Made by a program: the position numbers and the translations under genes. A stretch of DNA of 64,000 nucleotides from Psychrobium sp. MM17-31 (lineage in GTDB: Bacteria; Pseudomonadota; Gammaproteobacteria; Enterobacterales; Psychrobiaceae): positions 885,413 through 949,412 of the forward strand of contig NZ_JAKRGA010000002.1 of NCBI RefSeq assembly GCF_022347785.1, given 5' to 3'. The notes beneath the pieces are model-generated. The model saw nothing but the letters and a program-made list of their open reading frames with translations, made no database searches and was not told the DNA's origin. Below, one piece after another: positions 1-9,600 of the stretch. Position 1 is the stretch's first letter; each line of letters begins with the position of its first letter.

Positions 1-180
1 GTACTTCTCGTTTTGACCTTTTAGGTGTGGATAACCGTCTAATACTGCTTTGCCATCCATGCCATGACAACCAGCACACATAGCCGCTTTCGCTTTACCA
101 GCCGCAGCATCACCTGCAGCATTTGCCGCCAACGGCGCAGCAAGCATCAACGCTAACGCGATTGATTTTTTGTTTAACAT
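1..180 (-). CDS. c-type cytochrome (c5/c553-like), 3' part outside window
   Basis: Only the first 60 codons lie in the window; the gene runs off its left edge. The translation starts with a signal peptide (MLNKKSIALALMLAAPLAANA) and is followed by an alanine/lysine-rich stretch and a single haem-binding CAGCH motif at about residues 35-39, then GMDGKA and a GYPHLKGQN segment typical of small class I c553/c4/c5 cytochromes. Such proteins carry electrons in the periplasm, usually to terminal oxidases. The ATG at 180 is preceded by an AGGAG ribosome binding site at 187-191. It is divergent from the kinase-like gene at 312. The exact subclass cannot be fixed without the C-terminus carrying the axial methionine. 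Confidence 0.85.
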   Translation of the reverse strand, partial: MLNKKSIALALMLAAPLAANAAGDAAAGKAKAAMCAGCHGMDGKAVLDGYPHLKGQNEKY

Positions 181-311
181 AATAATCTCCTGATTTTTAT
201 TAATACTATTGCTTCACAAATTTTTATTGCAATGACTGCTGTTCTTAAAATAGCTGAATTTATTATTATTATTGATTATGCTAAGCCAGATGCCATTTAC
301 CTTAACTTAAT

Positions 312-2126
312 ATGACCAACCCTAACCTGCAACAGTTTTATATTGCACAAGAGCAATCTATTTACCTGCTAAATCATCACGATGCTAAAAAACTCCGTGA
401 TTGGATTGACCTGTGTAAGCATCAACTAGCGCAATTGGGGTATCACGATATTGAGTATGTCGGTAAAGGCGCTTACGGATTTGCTTTCTCAGCCACCACT
501 GTCGGCGGCCAACAACACGTCTTTAAATTCTCTCGTATCACCCTACCTGAACACGTTCAAGACAGACTTGAAGAAGAAAGCTTTATGCTTGAACAGGTCA
601 AACATCCGTTAGTGCCAGCTAACCTCGGCTATTTTAAAATTGGCAGTCAACGCATTCTATCGATGGAACGAGCGTTGGGAATAGATCTAGAACAATATTC
701 TCTTAAAAAAGGGCCACTTAGCGCGAGAGAAGTTATTAGTATTGCCCATCAGATGGTGGAGATTCTCAATTACTTACGCGAGCAACCCAAAGCCGTTATT
801 CATGGTGACATCAAGCCATCGAATATCGTTTATGACCAAGAGACAGGAAAACTTGGCCTTATAGACTGGGGCTCTTCCGTTTACGCACAAGTTGATACCA
901 AAGGACAGTTTTACAGCCAAAACGTAATGGAGCTGATGTCTGGTGATCTGCAACATTCCAACGCAAGAATGGGCGATGTTTATTTTATTGGTGATGAGCA
1001 ACTCAACGGCGCACTCTCTTCCGTGCGTTTTGACGAACAAGGTCTGGCGGGTACGCTTTACGCACTAGCTTCGGGTCAATCATGCCGTTTTGGCTCTCGA
1101 GTCATTCCAGTAACAGCGCTAGGGCTACCTAAAGAATTCGCTATTACTTTGCAAAATATGCTTAGTGATGACATCCGTCTGCGCCACAAGGCCGGTGATT
1201 ATTTCATGGCTAACATGAAATATATGAAAAACATCGTACTAGCAAATAATCTTGATGATGTGCGTGAGCCGCAACTACCGGTGTGGGTTATTCAAGGAGA
1301 CGAAGATCTTGAGTCTGTAGTTTATACCTCGCGTAAATCTTTCCTTCGAGAAGAAGCGCATCTGCACGATTTTGACGAAATTGAAGACGCCCAACTCGAT
1401 AATTACTACAAGAACTTTCTTCAAGGTATGGGTGAAAACGCTAAAGCATTTTTGGCTGCGGTTAGTCGCTTAAGTAAATTCCCTATCGTTGGCGGGTTAG
1501 CGATTCATTGGCAGGACGATGGTTTGTATATCGATTCATCGTTAAATTTATTCGACAACGAGCTGCATCAGTCATTTGTTAGTGCTGTTAATAATGTTGT
1601 TAATCTTGCGCGCGCCATCGATCGCGAAGGGATATTTAAAGCCTGTTTCTTTGACGCTAAAAAAACCCAACACATCGACCGTGGGCACAACGACGAACCG
1701 TTTTTACCAGATCAAGATACCGTGTTAGATTTTGTTACCTACGACCGCCCTAAAACCGATAACGAAAGCCGTCTTCACTCTTATTTTGAAGATGAAAAAG
1801 ATCCTGACGAACAACTCAACTTACCCGATGAAATCTTAAGTACGCTGGCACAGCTTAACCTTATTCACCATACCGGTTGTATTATTTTTGAAAGCTTGGA
1901 GAAGAACCTCAAGATCCATAACTACTTTGCATTGTTAGATCCAGAGAAAGAAGAAGAGTTTAGCGAACTACTCGCGCAGCTTACCGCGCAAATTCCACTA
2001 ATAAAAGGCACGGGTGTATCCGGGTTTATGAAGTTTCCATACAAAGACAGTAAGTTCTTTACTCCGCAACCGCAAATGCCAGTAGACTTTATGGTGAAAA
2101 TACCAGCCGAGCCAGAGCGGATATAA
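312..2126 (+). CDS. Ser/Thr protein kinase-like protein
   Basis: A 604-residue soluble protein whose first 300 or so residues read as a eukaryotic-type protein kinase fold. A glycine-rich loop GKGAYGFAF lies at residues 51-59, a candidate ATP-anchoring lysine at 72 (VFKFS), a catalytic loop HGDIKPSN at 164-171, and a magnesium-binding DWG at 185-187 in place of DFG. HGD instead of HRD places it among non-RD kinases. The C-terminal half (about 300 residues) has no domain I recognise and no membrane segment. It stands alone between a divergent cytochrome gene and convergent csrD, with no phosphatase or FHA partner nearby. Protein kinase activity is inferred from motifs; a small-molecule kinase is possible. 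Confidence 0.75.
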   Translation: MTNPNLQQFYIAQEQSIYLLNHHDAKKLRDWIDLCKHQLAQLGYHDIEYVGKGAYGFAFSATTVGGQQHVFKFSRITLPEHVQDRLEEESFMLEQVKHPLVPANLGYFKIGSQRILSMERALGIDLEQYSLKKGPLSAREVISIAHQMVEILNYLREQPKAVIHGDIKPSNIVYDQETGKLGLIDWGSSVYAQVDTKGQFYSQNVMELMSGDLQHSNARMGDVYFIGDEQLNGALSSVRFDEQGLAGTLYALASGQSCRFGSRVIPVTALGLPKEFAITLQNMLSDDIRLRHKAGDYFMANMKYMKNIVLANNLDDVREPQLPVWVIQGDEDLESVVYTSRKSFLREEAHLHDFDEIEDAQLDNYYKNFLQGMGENAKAFLAAVSRLSKFPIVGGLAIHWQDDGLYIDSSLNLFDNELHQSFVSAVNNVVNLARAIDREGIFKACFFDAKKTQHIDRGHNDEPFLPDQDTVLDFVTYDRPKTDNESRLHSYFEDEKDPDEQLNLPDEILSTLAQLNLIHHTGCIIFESLEKNLKIHNYFALLDPEKEEEFSELLAQLTAQIPLIKGTGVSGFMKFPYKDSKFFTPQPQMPVDFMVKIPAEPERI

Positions 2127-2152
2127 ATCACACTGAGCAATCCAAATTCGTA

Positions 2153-4075
2153 TTAGGTAAAAATGACCGGGCGCCCAAACAAATGACCTTGACCTGCATC
2201 GACGCCCAAAGTATTTAAAAATTCCCACACTTGAGAGTTTTCCACTTGCCCTGCAATGACCGGAACATTGATATCATGGGCATTACTAACCAATGTTTTG
2301 ATAAAACCACTCGATTGTTGCGCTTCGACAATAGGCTGATTTTCAGGGCCAGAGACTTTCACCATATCAATGGCCAATGCTTTCACATGTTCAGTTAACT
2401 CAAACGCATCAGAAGATTGCTGACAATCTAAAATTACTCTAGCCCCTACTTTATGAGCCGCATTAATAAACAAACGTGATGACTCTAAATGCTCGACAAC
2501 AACGGTTTCAGGAATTTGAAAAACCAAGCGTTTTGCTAATTTTAGATGATGCGATAATAGATGACTGACCCAGTTTCTAAAGCGTTCGCTCGCCACCGAA
2601 TCGCTAGAAATCTGTAAGGCATAAACATCTTGCTCACCGTCTTCATCCATATATTCCACCAATTTGGTCACTACGAGCTGATCGAGCTTGTGAGATAAAT
2701 CAAATCGACTAGCGGCAGCAAAAACCTCTTTCGCTTCATAAGATTCGCCGTGAGATTTAAAGCAGGCATTAATTTCATATTGATACGACTGAAAGTCATC
2801 GCTTACTGGGCGAATTAAGTGGCGTTGTAGTACAACGTTCTTATCGCGAATAAAATCAGAAATCCTGCGATACCAGTGATTCAGACCACCAGATACCTCA
2901 TCGCTACTATCAGCGATAACATACGCATTATGATACTTAGCCATCGCTTGAGATAAGTTGCAATCGAGTAAGGTCATTAATTCCGAAAGCTTTTGTCCCG
3001 GCTTAAACTCGATGATAGAGAAATAACCACAGCCGTTTTGATAACTATCATTTTCTAGCTTATCCAAATAGCTCTTAAGTTCTTCGGCCAAAAAATCGAT
3101 GGTGGTGCTATCTGCATTAGAAATCACCACTAGCATCTCGCTGCCTAAATTGCGAAATACCTCGCCTGATACCTGTTTAAAATTGCACAATTTATTGAGT
3201 ACGTTGGCCATGCGGCTGATATAAATATCACCTTCCTGATGCCCTAACTGGATATTAATTTGCTCTAAACTCGCTAACTTAAGCAGCAAAATATGGCCAC
3301 CGACACCGTCTTTGTCCCGTAACCGCTTTTTCATAAGATTGTGAAAACACTGCTTATTGGCGAGGCCCGTTAAGGCATCGTGTTGAGTTAATGCTTCAAA
3401 CTTATCCCGTTCTTGCTCCAATAGCTTTATACGACGTAAATTGGTCTCTGACATATTGTTAAAAGCATTTAGCACTCGCTTGACTAGCGTAGGGTCATCG
3501 GCGCTTAGCTGGTGTTGATAACCGCCATCTTTCGCTTGTTCCATTGCCACAAGCAGACGCTCAACTAAGCGTTCAATAACACGCTCTTTGTGAGCAAAAA
3601 GCCGCATTACCACCAGATACAACACCGCAAATAAGATAATGCCGCAAATATAAGAATTCCAAACCTCTCGCAATAAAGCATTAGGGATCATAGTGGTATA
3701 GATGGTGGCACGTTTCTCACTCTCGTTATAAAACGACATCTGATATTCGATAGGATGTTGCATAAAGATTTGATTAAACCAAGGTGGTGGTGCTACATGA
3801 CTATTGGTAGGGGCAATGGTTCTCACCTGATTAGAGCGCTTCATTTCGATGCGTACTGAGATGGAAGGAAAGACTTCAATAGGGATATCACTGTTAGCGA
3901 GGTCATCAGAATGAGCTAATGAATCGCCGAGTTGCACTGCAATATTTTGTGTTTCATTTTTGAGAAAGGTTGGTAGATGGACATGAAACAGCGTCGTGAC
4001 ACGAAAATATTCGTGCGCACCCACTAAAAGCGCTGTAACAATAATTACAGCGCCAGCAACCAAATTAGACTTCAT
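2153..4075 (-). CDS. csrD: CsrD/MshH-type degenerate GGDEF-EAL regulator
   Basis: A 640-residue inner-membrane protein with the architecture and length of E. coli CsrD (called MshH in vibrios). It has an N-terminal membrane segment (residues 6-20), a periplasmic loop, a second membrane helix (141-160), a HAMP-like coiled segment, then GGDEF and EAL domains. Both signatures are degenerate: the GGDEF site reads NLGSEM (309-314) and the EAL site YEINACF (433-439), so cyclic-di-GMP synthesis or hydrolysis is not expected. In E. coli CsrD targets the sRNAs CsrB/CsrC for RNase E decay and so raises CsrA activity. In some relatives the gene abuts the MSHA pilus locus; here that locus is some 57 kb away. 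The ATG at 4075 is well placed before the first membrane helix. Confidence 0.85.
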   Translation of the reverse strand: MKSNLVAGAVIIVTALLVGAHEYFRVTTLFHVHLPTFLKNETQNIAVQLGDSLAHSDDLANSDIPIEVFPSISVRIEMKRSNQVRTIAPTNSHVAPPPWFNQIFMQHPIEYQMSFYNESEKRATIYTTMIPNALLREVWNSYICGIILFAVLYLVVMRLFAHKERVIERLVERLLVAMEQAKDGGYQHQLSADDPTLVKRVLNAFNNMSETNLRRIKLLEQERDKFEALTQHDALTGLANKQCFHNLMKKRLRDKDGVGGHILLLKLASLEQINIQLGHQEGDIYISRMANVLNKLCNFKQVSGEVFRNLGSEMLVVISNADSTTIDFLAEELKSYLDKLENDSYQNGCGYFSIIEFKPGQKLSELMTLLDCNLSQAMAKYHNAYVIADSSDEVSGGLNHWYRRISDFIRDKNVVLQRHLIRPVSDDFQSYQYEINACFKSHGESYEAKEVFAAASRFDLSHKLDQLVVTKLVEYMDEDGEQDVYALQISSDSVASERFRNWVSHLLSHHLKLAKRLVFQIPETVVVEHLESSRLFINAAHKVGARVILDCQQSSDAFELTEHVKALAIDMVKVSGPENQPIVEAQQSSGFIKTLVSNAHDINVPVIAGQVENSQVWEFLNTLGVDAGQGHLFGRPVIFT

Positions 4076-4181
4076 AATTCACCCGCGGACAAAAGGCTAG
4101 GACCTTTTATAAAATTTCCCCTAGTCAATTAAATGTAGTCTAAGTTGCGGGATTTTCAATCGGGATGGATAAATAACCAAC

Positions 4182-4210
4182 AAAAAAGAGCTTTCGAATT
4201 GAAAGCTCTT
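4182..4210 (-). terminator. Rho-independent terminator of the metalloprotease gene
   Basis: Arms AAGAGCTTTC and GAAAGCTCTT pair perfectly around a 5-nt loop, 19 bases past the metalloprotease stop codon. Read on the minus strand the stem is followed by a run of T. It separates the protease gene from csrD, so csrD probably has its own promoter in 4076-4180. Confidence 0.85.
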
Positions 4211-4229
4211 ATTAGGGTTTGGTGATTAG

Positions 4230-6620
4230 TTAAATCGGCGAGCCTGGTGGCATTTTTGCAGGTTGATTAATCACTTTGTGTTTCGAGTCTTTAATCCCCG
4301 ACGCTAACTGCTGTGCTAACCACGCAAAATGGCGCTTAAGCGAAGTATTTTGGCGCTTGCCTTTTTTGGCGAGTGACTTTTGCAGCTCGTTAACCTTGGT
4401 GCTTACCAATTGTTGAGCTTCAACACTTAGGCCATTACTGTGCAGTAACTTCAACAATTGCTCGATAACCACGGCGTTTGTGCGCTGAGTCGTCAACCAA
4501 ACCAAACCTTTGTCTTCGTAATCTTCGCTCGCTTCAATCGTCGCACTAGCTAACGCGTCGATAACCTCTTCAACCGATAGTTGCTTAGTATTTTGCGCGT
4601 GTTGCACCATGAGTCGATTAATACGCGCACTGTTAAGTAGTGTATTCAAACTATGGCGGGCACTTGCCTCTCCCAACGACAATGGATCAAACTGTCTGCC
4701 CATTTGCGAGCTAGCACTCTCGCGTGAGTTATAAGTGCCATAAGACTTGGCTGGTAATTTACTCAATAGTTGCTCAGGAAACACCAGGTACTGGCTTTTT
4801 AGGGTACTCAGTACACTGGCCAAGGCTTTGCGTTGCCACTTACCATCTACTGGCTGTTGAGTCAGAGCTTCGTCGCGCAGTGCATAGTTAAAATCAACAC
4901 CCGCAATGATCTTGTTAGCCGCAGTCACTTGAAAGCGATGCAGCAGATAAATCGGCACTAACGCTTCACGTAAATCCGATTGTGCCTGTGAATCGTCTAG
5001 AATCGATTTATCTAGATTCGCCAACGCTTTATTGCGAACTTTCATCAAGCGAGATAACTCTTGATCGGCGTATTTACCGTTATCCCACAGATGCGCCCAA
5101 GGGTTAGAACCAGAAGCAGCACGAGCTTCGCTATCGGAAATAAACTTAAGGCCACTCGCCATTGTCTTATCGCGTAATGCCTTTAGTTGCGTATCAGATA
5201 AATTACCGTAACCATAGGCAACGGTGTAATCGTCCCACAGCCCCATGCCAACACCATAGGCATCGTGCACATCGATTTTGTTATTTTCCAATGTAATCAA
5301 CGGGTGTGGATAATCCATTACTGACGCGCGATCGTTAGTACTCGCCGCAAAGTTATGGGCAATACCTAGAGTATGGCCAACTTCATGCGCAGATAATTGT
5401 CTAATACGAGCCAATGCCATCTCTTGAGCACGCTGGTTGCTATTAGCTTGACCAGCTAGCAGGCCAGAAGCAATTAAGTAATCTTGTTTTACGCGTAGAG
5501 AACCTAAAGTCACATGACCTTTGAGAATTTCACCGGTGCGGGGATCAACGACTGAACTGCCGTATGACCAACCACGTGTTGAACGGTGCACCCACTGAAT
5601 AACGTTGTAACGAACATCAAGAGGATCGGCATCTGCTGGCAACATTTTCACTTCATAAGCATTGTGTAAGCCCGCTTTTTCAAAAGCAGTTTTCCACCAG
5701 CGAGCGCCATCTAATAACGCACCACGCACAGGCTCTGGTACACCAGGATCTAGGTAGTAGGTAATAGGTTTAACAACCTTGCCATTATTATCAAATTGCA
5801 GACGATGACGAGTGATATAACGTTGTGTCAACGGCTTATCGATTGGCTGACTGTAGTCATCAAAACCAAATGAGAAATAACCACTGTAAGGATGGAATTG
5901 ACGTGGCTCATAGCCAGCTTCAGGTAATGCGACAAATGAGTGACGGAATTTAATCGACACATAACGCGCATCCGGTGTTACTGATGATAAGTAGTACCCC
6001 TTTGGCTTGCCCTTAAAAGTAACAATTGAGCTCAGCTCAGTATTGCGCGGGAAAGACTTACTCTGTCCCCAGTTAATTACCGAGCGCGAGTTATCTAACG
6101 AATAACTACCTTGATTGCTGCGCGCTAACGAACTGGCGATACCGTGAAAGTCTTGCTTAGAGAATTTACTAACATCGATTAAGAAGCGCTCACCTTGCTT
6201 AGCAACAATGTCAAAGCGGTACAAAATTGATTCCGCAAAGGCTTGAGTCAACGCTAACTCTTCACTTGGATTGTTTGTATATGCACGATAGTCAGTGTTT
6301 AACTGGCGTAAAACAATTTGCTCGCCATAGCGCTCAAATTGGACTAAACGGGATTGGCCAATCTGCCCGCGATCAAGACCGATATCATTAGAACCGACAC
6401 CTTGCATCAGGCTAGTAACATAAATAAATGGCTGCTCTAATTTGTCTACCGACAGCAACATGGACGATGAGTTTTTACCGCCATATAGGGTAAAGAGTCC
6501 TTTTTTGGCGGTTAAATTTTTTGTTTTGTCATCAAACTTGGCGGCAAATGCGCCGAAACTCAATGTACTCAACAAGGTTGAGAGTGCCAAAAGCTGGCAA
6601 GTTGTTTTTATTAGTCGCAA
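4230..6620 (-). CDS. secreted zinc-dependent metalloprotease (DUF5117/DUF4953 family)
   Basis: A 796-residue exported protein. The signal peptide ends near residue 26 (LSFGAFA-A), and the zincin motif HEVGHTLGIAHN lies at 412-423, giving three metal-ligand histidines and the catalytic glutamate. The order of a DUF5117-like N-terminal region, catalytic centre and helical C-terminal region is that of the large zinc-dependent metalloproteases annotated in Bacteroidetes and Alteromonadales. The substrate is unknown. The start codon is TTG at 6620, behind GAGGG; an ATG at 6626 is out of frame and stops quickly. The gene begins only 4 nt after the stop of the hybrid sensor kinase, so the two are probably co-transcribed and may be translationally coupled. 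Confidence 0.85.
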   Translation of the reverse strand: MRLIKTTCQLLALSTLLSTLSFGAFAAKFDDKTKNLTAKKGLFTLYGGKNSSSMLLSVDKLEQPFIYVTSLMQGVGSNDIGLDRGQIGQSRLVQFERYGEQIVLRQLNTDYRAYTNNPSEELALTQAFAESILYRFDIVAKQGERFLIDVSKFSKQDFHGIASSLARSNQGSYSLDNSRSVINWGQSKSFPRNTELSSIVTFKGKPKGYYLSSVTPDARYVSIKFRHSFVALPEAGYEPRQFHPYSGYFSFGFDDYSQPIDKPLTQRYITRHRLQFDNNGKVVKPITYYLDPGVPEPVRGALLDGARWWKTAFEKAGLHNAYEVKMLPADADPLDVRYNVIQWVHRSTRGWSYGSSVVDPRTGEILKGHVTLGSLRVKQDYLIASGLLAGQANSNQRAQEMALARIRQLSAHEVGHTLGIAHNFAASTNDRASVMDYPHPLITLENNKIDVHDAYGVGMGLWDDYTVAYGYGNLSDTQLKALRDKTMASGLKFISDSEARAASGSNPWAHLWDNGKYADQELSRLMKVRNKALANLDKSILDDSQAQSDLREALVPIYLLHRFQVTAANKIIAGVDFNYALRDEALTQQPVDGKWQRKALASVLSTLKSQYLVFPEQLLSKLPAKSYGTYNSRESASSQMGRQFDPLSLGEASARHSLNTLLNSARINRLMVQHAQNTKQLSVEEVIDALASATIEASEDYEDKGLVWLTTQRTNAVVIEQLLKLLHSNGLSVEAQQLVSTKVNELQKSLAKKGKRQNTSLKRHFAWLAQQLASGIKDSKHKVINQPAKMPPGSPI

Positions 6621-6624
6621 GGTG

Positions 6625-9600
6625 TCATCCCTCAGAGTTTTTATATTGTATACATTCGCTTATGGTATCAAACATTTCCTTGAGTACCAGCGGTTTAGTA
6701 ATGTGAGCATTCATTCCCGCTGCTAAGCTCTTTTCTTTGTCGCCTGTCATGGCATGCGCCGTCATGGCAATAATTGGCAATTGCTTATCAGAATAGGTTT
6801 CACGGATTTTCTTAGCTGCTGCTAATCCATCCATCACTGGCATTTGAATATCCATCAACACTAATTCATAAGATTTGCTCAATGCAGCATCCACGGCTAA
6901 TTGACCATTGTCCGCCAACTCCACTTCGTAGCCTTGCGATTCCAACAACCCTTTGGCCACTTGCTGATTTATCGCATTATCATCCACGAGCAATAAACGT
7001 CCCTTCGCTGGTTTTTCTTCGACAGGTTGCGGTTGTTTAGGGCGCGATTTTAAGGTGCGGCCGATACGGCCAGTCATATGTGCTGGTGTTAACGGCTTGC
7101 TGAAAATACCGCGAGCGACATCTTTAATGACCGGCTGTTTCATCACGTCATCGCCGTAATTCACCATCATGAAAATCATCGCATCGCTAAATTGCTCGGC
7201 GAGTTTAGCGAGCTTTTCAGTATCAGACTCTTGCACCCAATCTATTAGAATTACTTGCGGCTCATCGCGTTGAGCTAAGGCATCATCAAGCGTATCAACT
7301 TGGGTTAACGCAAATCCAAGCTCAGGTAACATGTCGTGATAAGAAGCATTAGCTTGCTGATTATTTGCCACCATCAACATGTTAGCGCCATCAACAGATT
7401 GCGGTAGCTGCCACTGTTGCTGGGTTTGTTCGCTATCTAAATCGATATCTATGGTGAAGCTAAAGCAACTACCGCGATTTATTTCGCTAGTCACATCGAA
7501 TTCGCCCCCCATCATTCGCACTAGATGCTGCGATATCGATAAGCCCAAGCCTGAGCCACCAAATTCACGAGTGATAGAGCCATCCGCTTGGCTAAATGCC
7601 TTGAACAGATTGCCAAGTTTGTCTTGTTCGATACCAATACCGCTATCAGTGACGCTAAACTTGAGGCGCGCCTTATCTTTAGCTTGCTCCAATAAATCAC
7701 AACGAAATTCCACATAGCCATTATTAGTAAACTTAACGGCGTTGGACACAATATTGGTTAACACTTGGTTGAGGCGCAATCCGTCCCCCACTACGCGCAA
7801 TGGCACAGTCGGCGCATTTAATACGAACTCTAATCCTTTCTTCTGCGCTGCAATGACATTGACGTTAATCACTGCATCTAACACATCTTCAAGATTAAAA
7901 GGCACCGACTCTAACTCTAACTTACCCGCTTCAATCTTCGAAAAATCGAGAATGTCATTAATGATCAGTAGCAATGAATTGGCCGAGTTAAACGCTTTAT
8001 CCAAATAGTCGTGCTGTTGATTGTCGAGATCGGTGCGCAGCGCCAATTGAATCATCCCCATAATGCCGTTCATCGGCGTACGAATTTCATGGGACATATT
8101 AGCCAAGAACTCACTCTTATAGCGGTTAGCTAACTCAGCGTCTTGCTTGGCTTCAATGATTTCACGCTCGTGCTCTTTGCGCTTAGTAATGTTTTTATGA
8201 GTTCCAAGAACACGCGTTGGCTGATTGTCTTCATCGTATTCAACCACGCTACCACGAGATAAAATCCACTCGTAATCGCCGTTGGCCGCCTGCATTCTAA
8301 ACTCGTGCTCATACGGCTCTAGCGGATTTTTCACGTGCTCATTAAGCTTTCCTTGGACACACTTCCAATCATCGGGGTGCACCAGTTTTCTAAAGCCTTC
8401 CCAGCTCGGTAATACCTGACTCGGTTCATAGCCAAGCATAGTGAAATAGGCAGAATTACAGTGCAATTGATCGGTGTTGATATGCCAATCCCACAAGCCC
8501 TCTTCTACCGCAGCCATCGCCAGTGCATAACGCTCCTCACTGTAACGAAGCTTTTCAGCCGCTTCGTGCTCTTTGGTAATATCGCGTGCAATACCAATCA
8601 AGCCCAATAACTCACCATCGAGATCGGTATAAGGTGTTTTTAAGGTTTCTAGCAGCTTAGGTTGTTCGTTAAGCACCATTTCCTGTTGGATAGTAACGGT
8701 ACTGCGCCCTTTAATAACTTTCTGATCGTTTAGCTGCAGTTTTTCAGATAATTCCGGCGTTAAGAAATCTTCACTATTGCGGCCGATAATATCAGACTCA
8801 CCTGCTCCAAATAATTCCTGCGCCGCTTTGTTACAACCGAGGTACTGGCCTTGGGTATTCTTATAAAAAATAACATCGGGAATTGAATCGATAAGTGCTC
8901 GAAGCAGTGAATATTCTTGCTCACGCTGTTTGGTGGTTTGACGCAGGCTTTCTGTGCGCTGCGCTACTTGAATATCGAGCTGACGATTATCCTCTGCTAA
9001 TTGCTGGGTATAGGTCTTATTTTCACTAAAGGTTTTACTGATCAATGAAAAGAATGGTAACCAAGCAGAAGAAGTATTAGATGGCGGTGAGATAGGCTCT
9101 TTAGCACAGTTCTCCAAATGCACCATTAGGCGCGATGCAGGGCCGATAAATGATTGCTTCGCTAACCAATGTACTACCGATAAAAGAATTGATAACGCCA
9201 GAGTAATAGACACCAAACTCACCACAAATTGACGCCAAGAGTCGGCGAATAAATCAGTCTCTTTCTCGTAATAAACTAACTTAAATGGCGCATTTACCAG
9301 CTCAACCGTTTGCACATAATAGCCGTTGAGAAGTTGCCCTTTGGTCAGACTAAATAATTTTTCACTGCCAAGCTTTTGCAGTTCAGGTGGCAAATGAGTT
9401 TTTAAATGTTCAATAGATTGCGTAACTTGGTTCTTCTGTACTTCACTATGTGCCATCACATTGTTTTTGCCGTCCACTAAGATCATGTGGCCGTTTAAAC
9501 CACCTTGCGGCAATAGCTCTTTGCTCAAACTAGACAGCGTAATATCAATGGCCAGCGCACCATAATATTGATCACCAATATACAAAGGGGAACCAACGGT

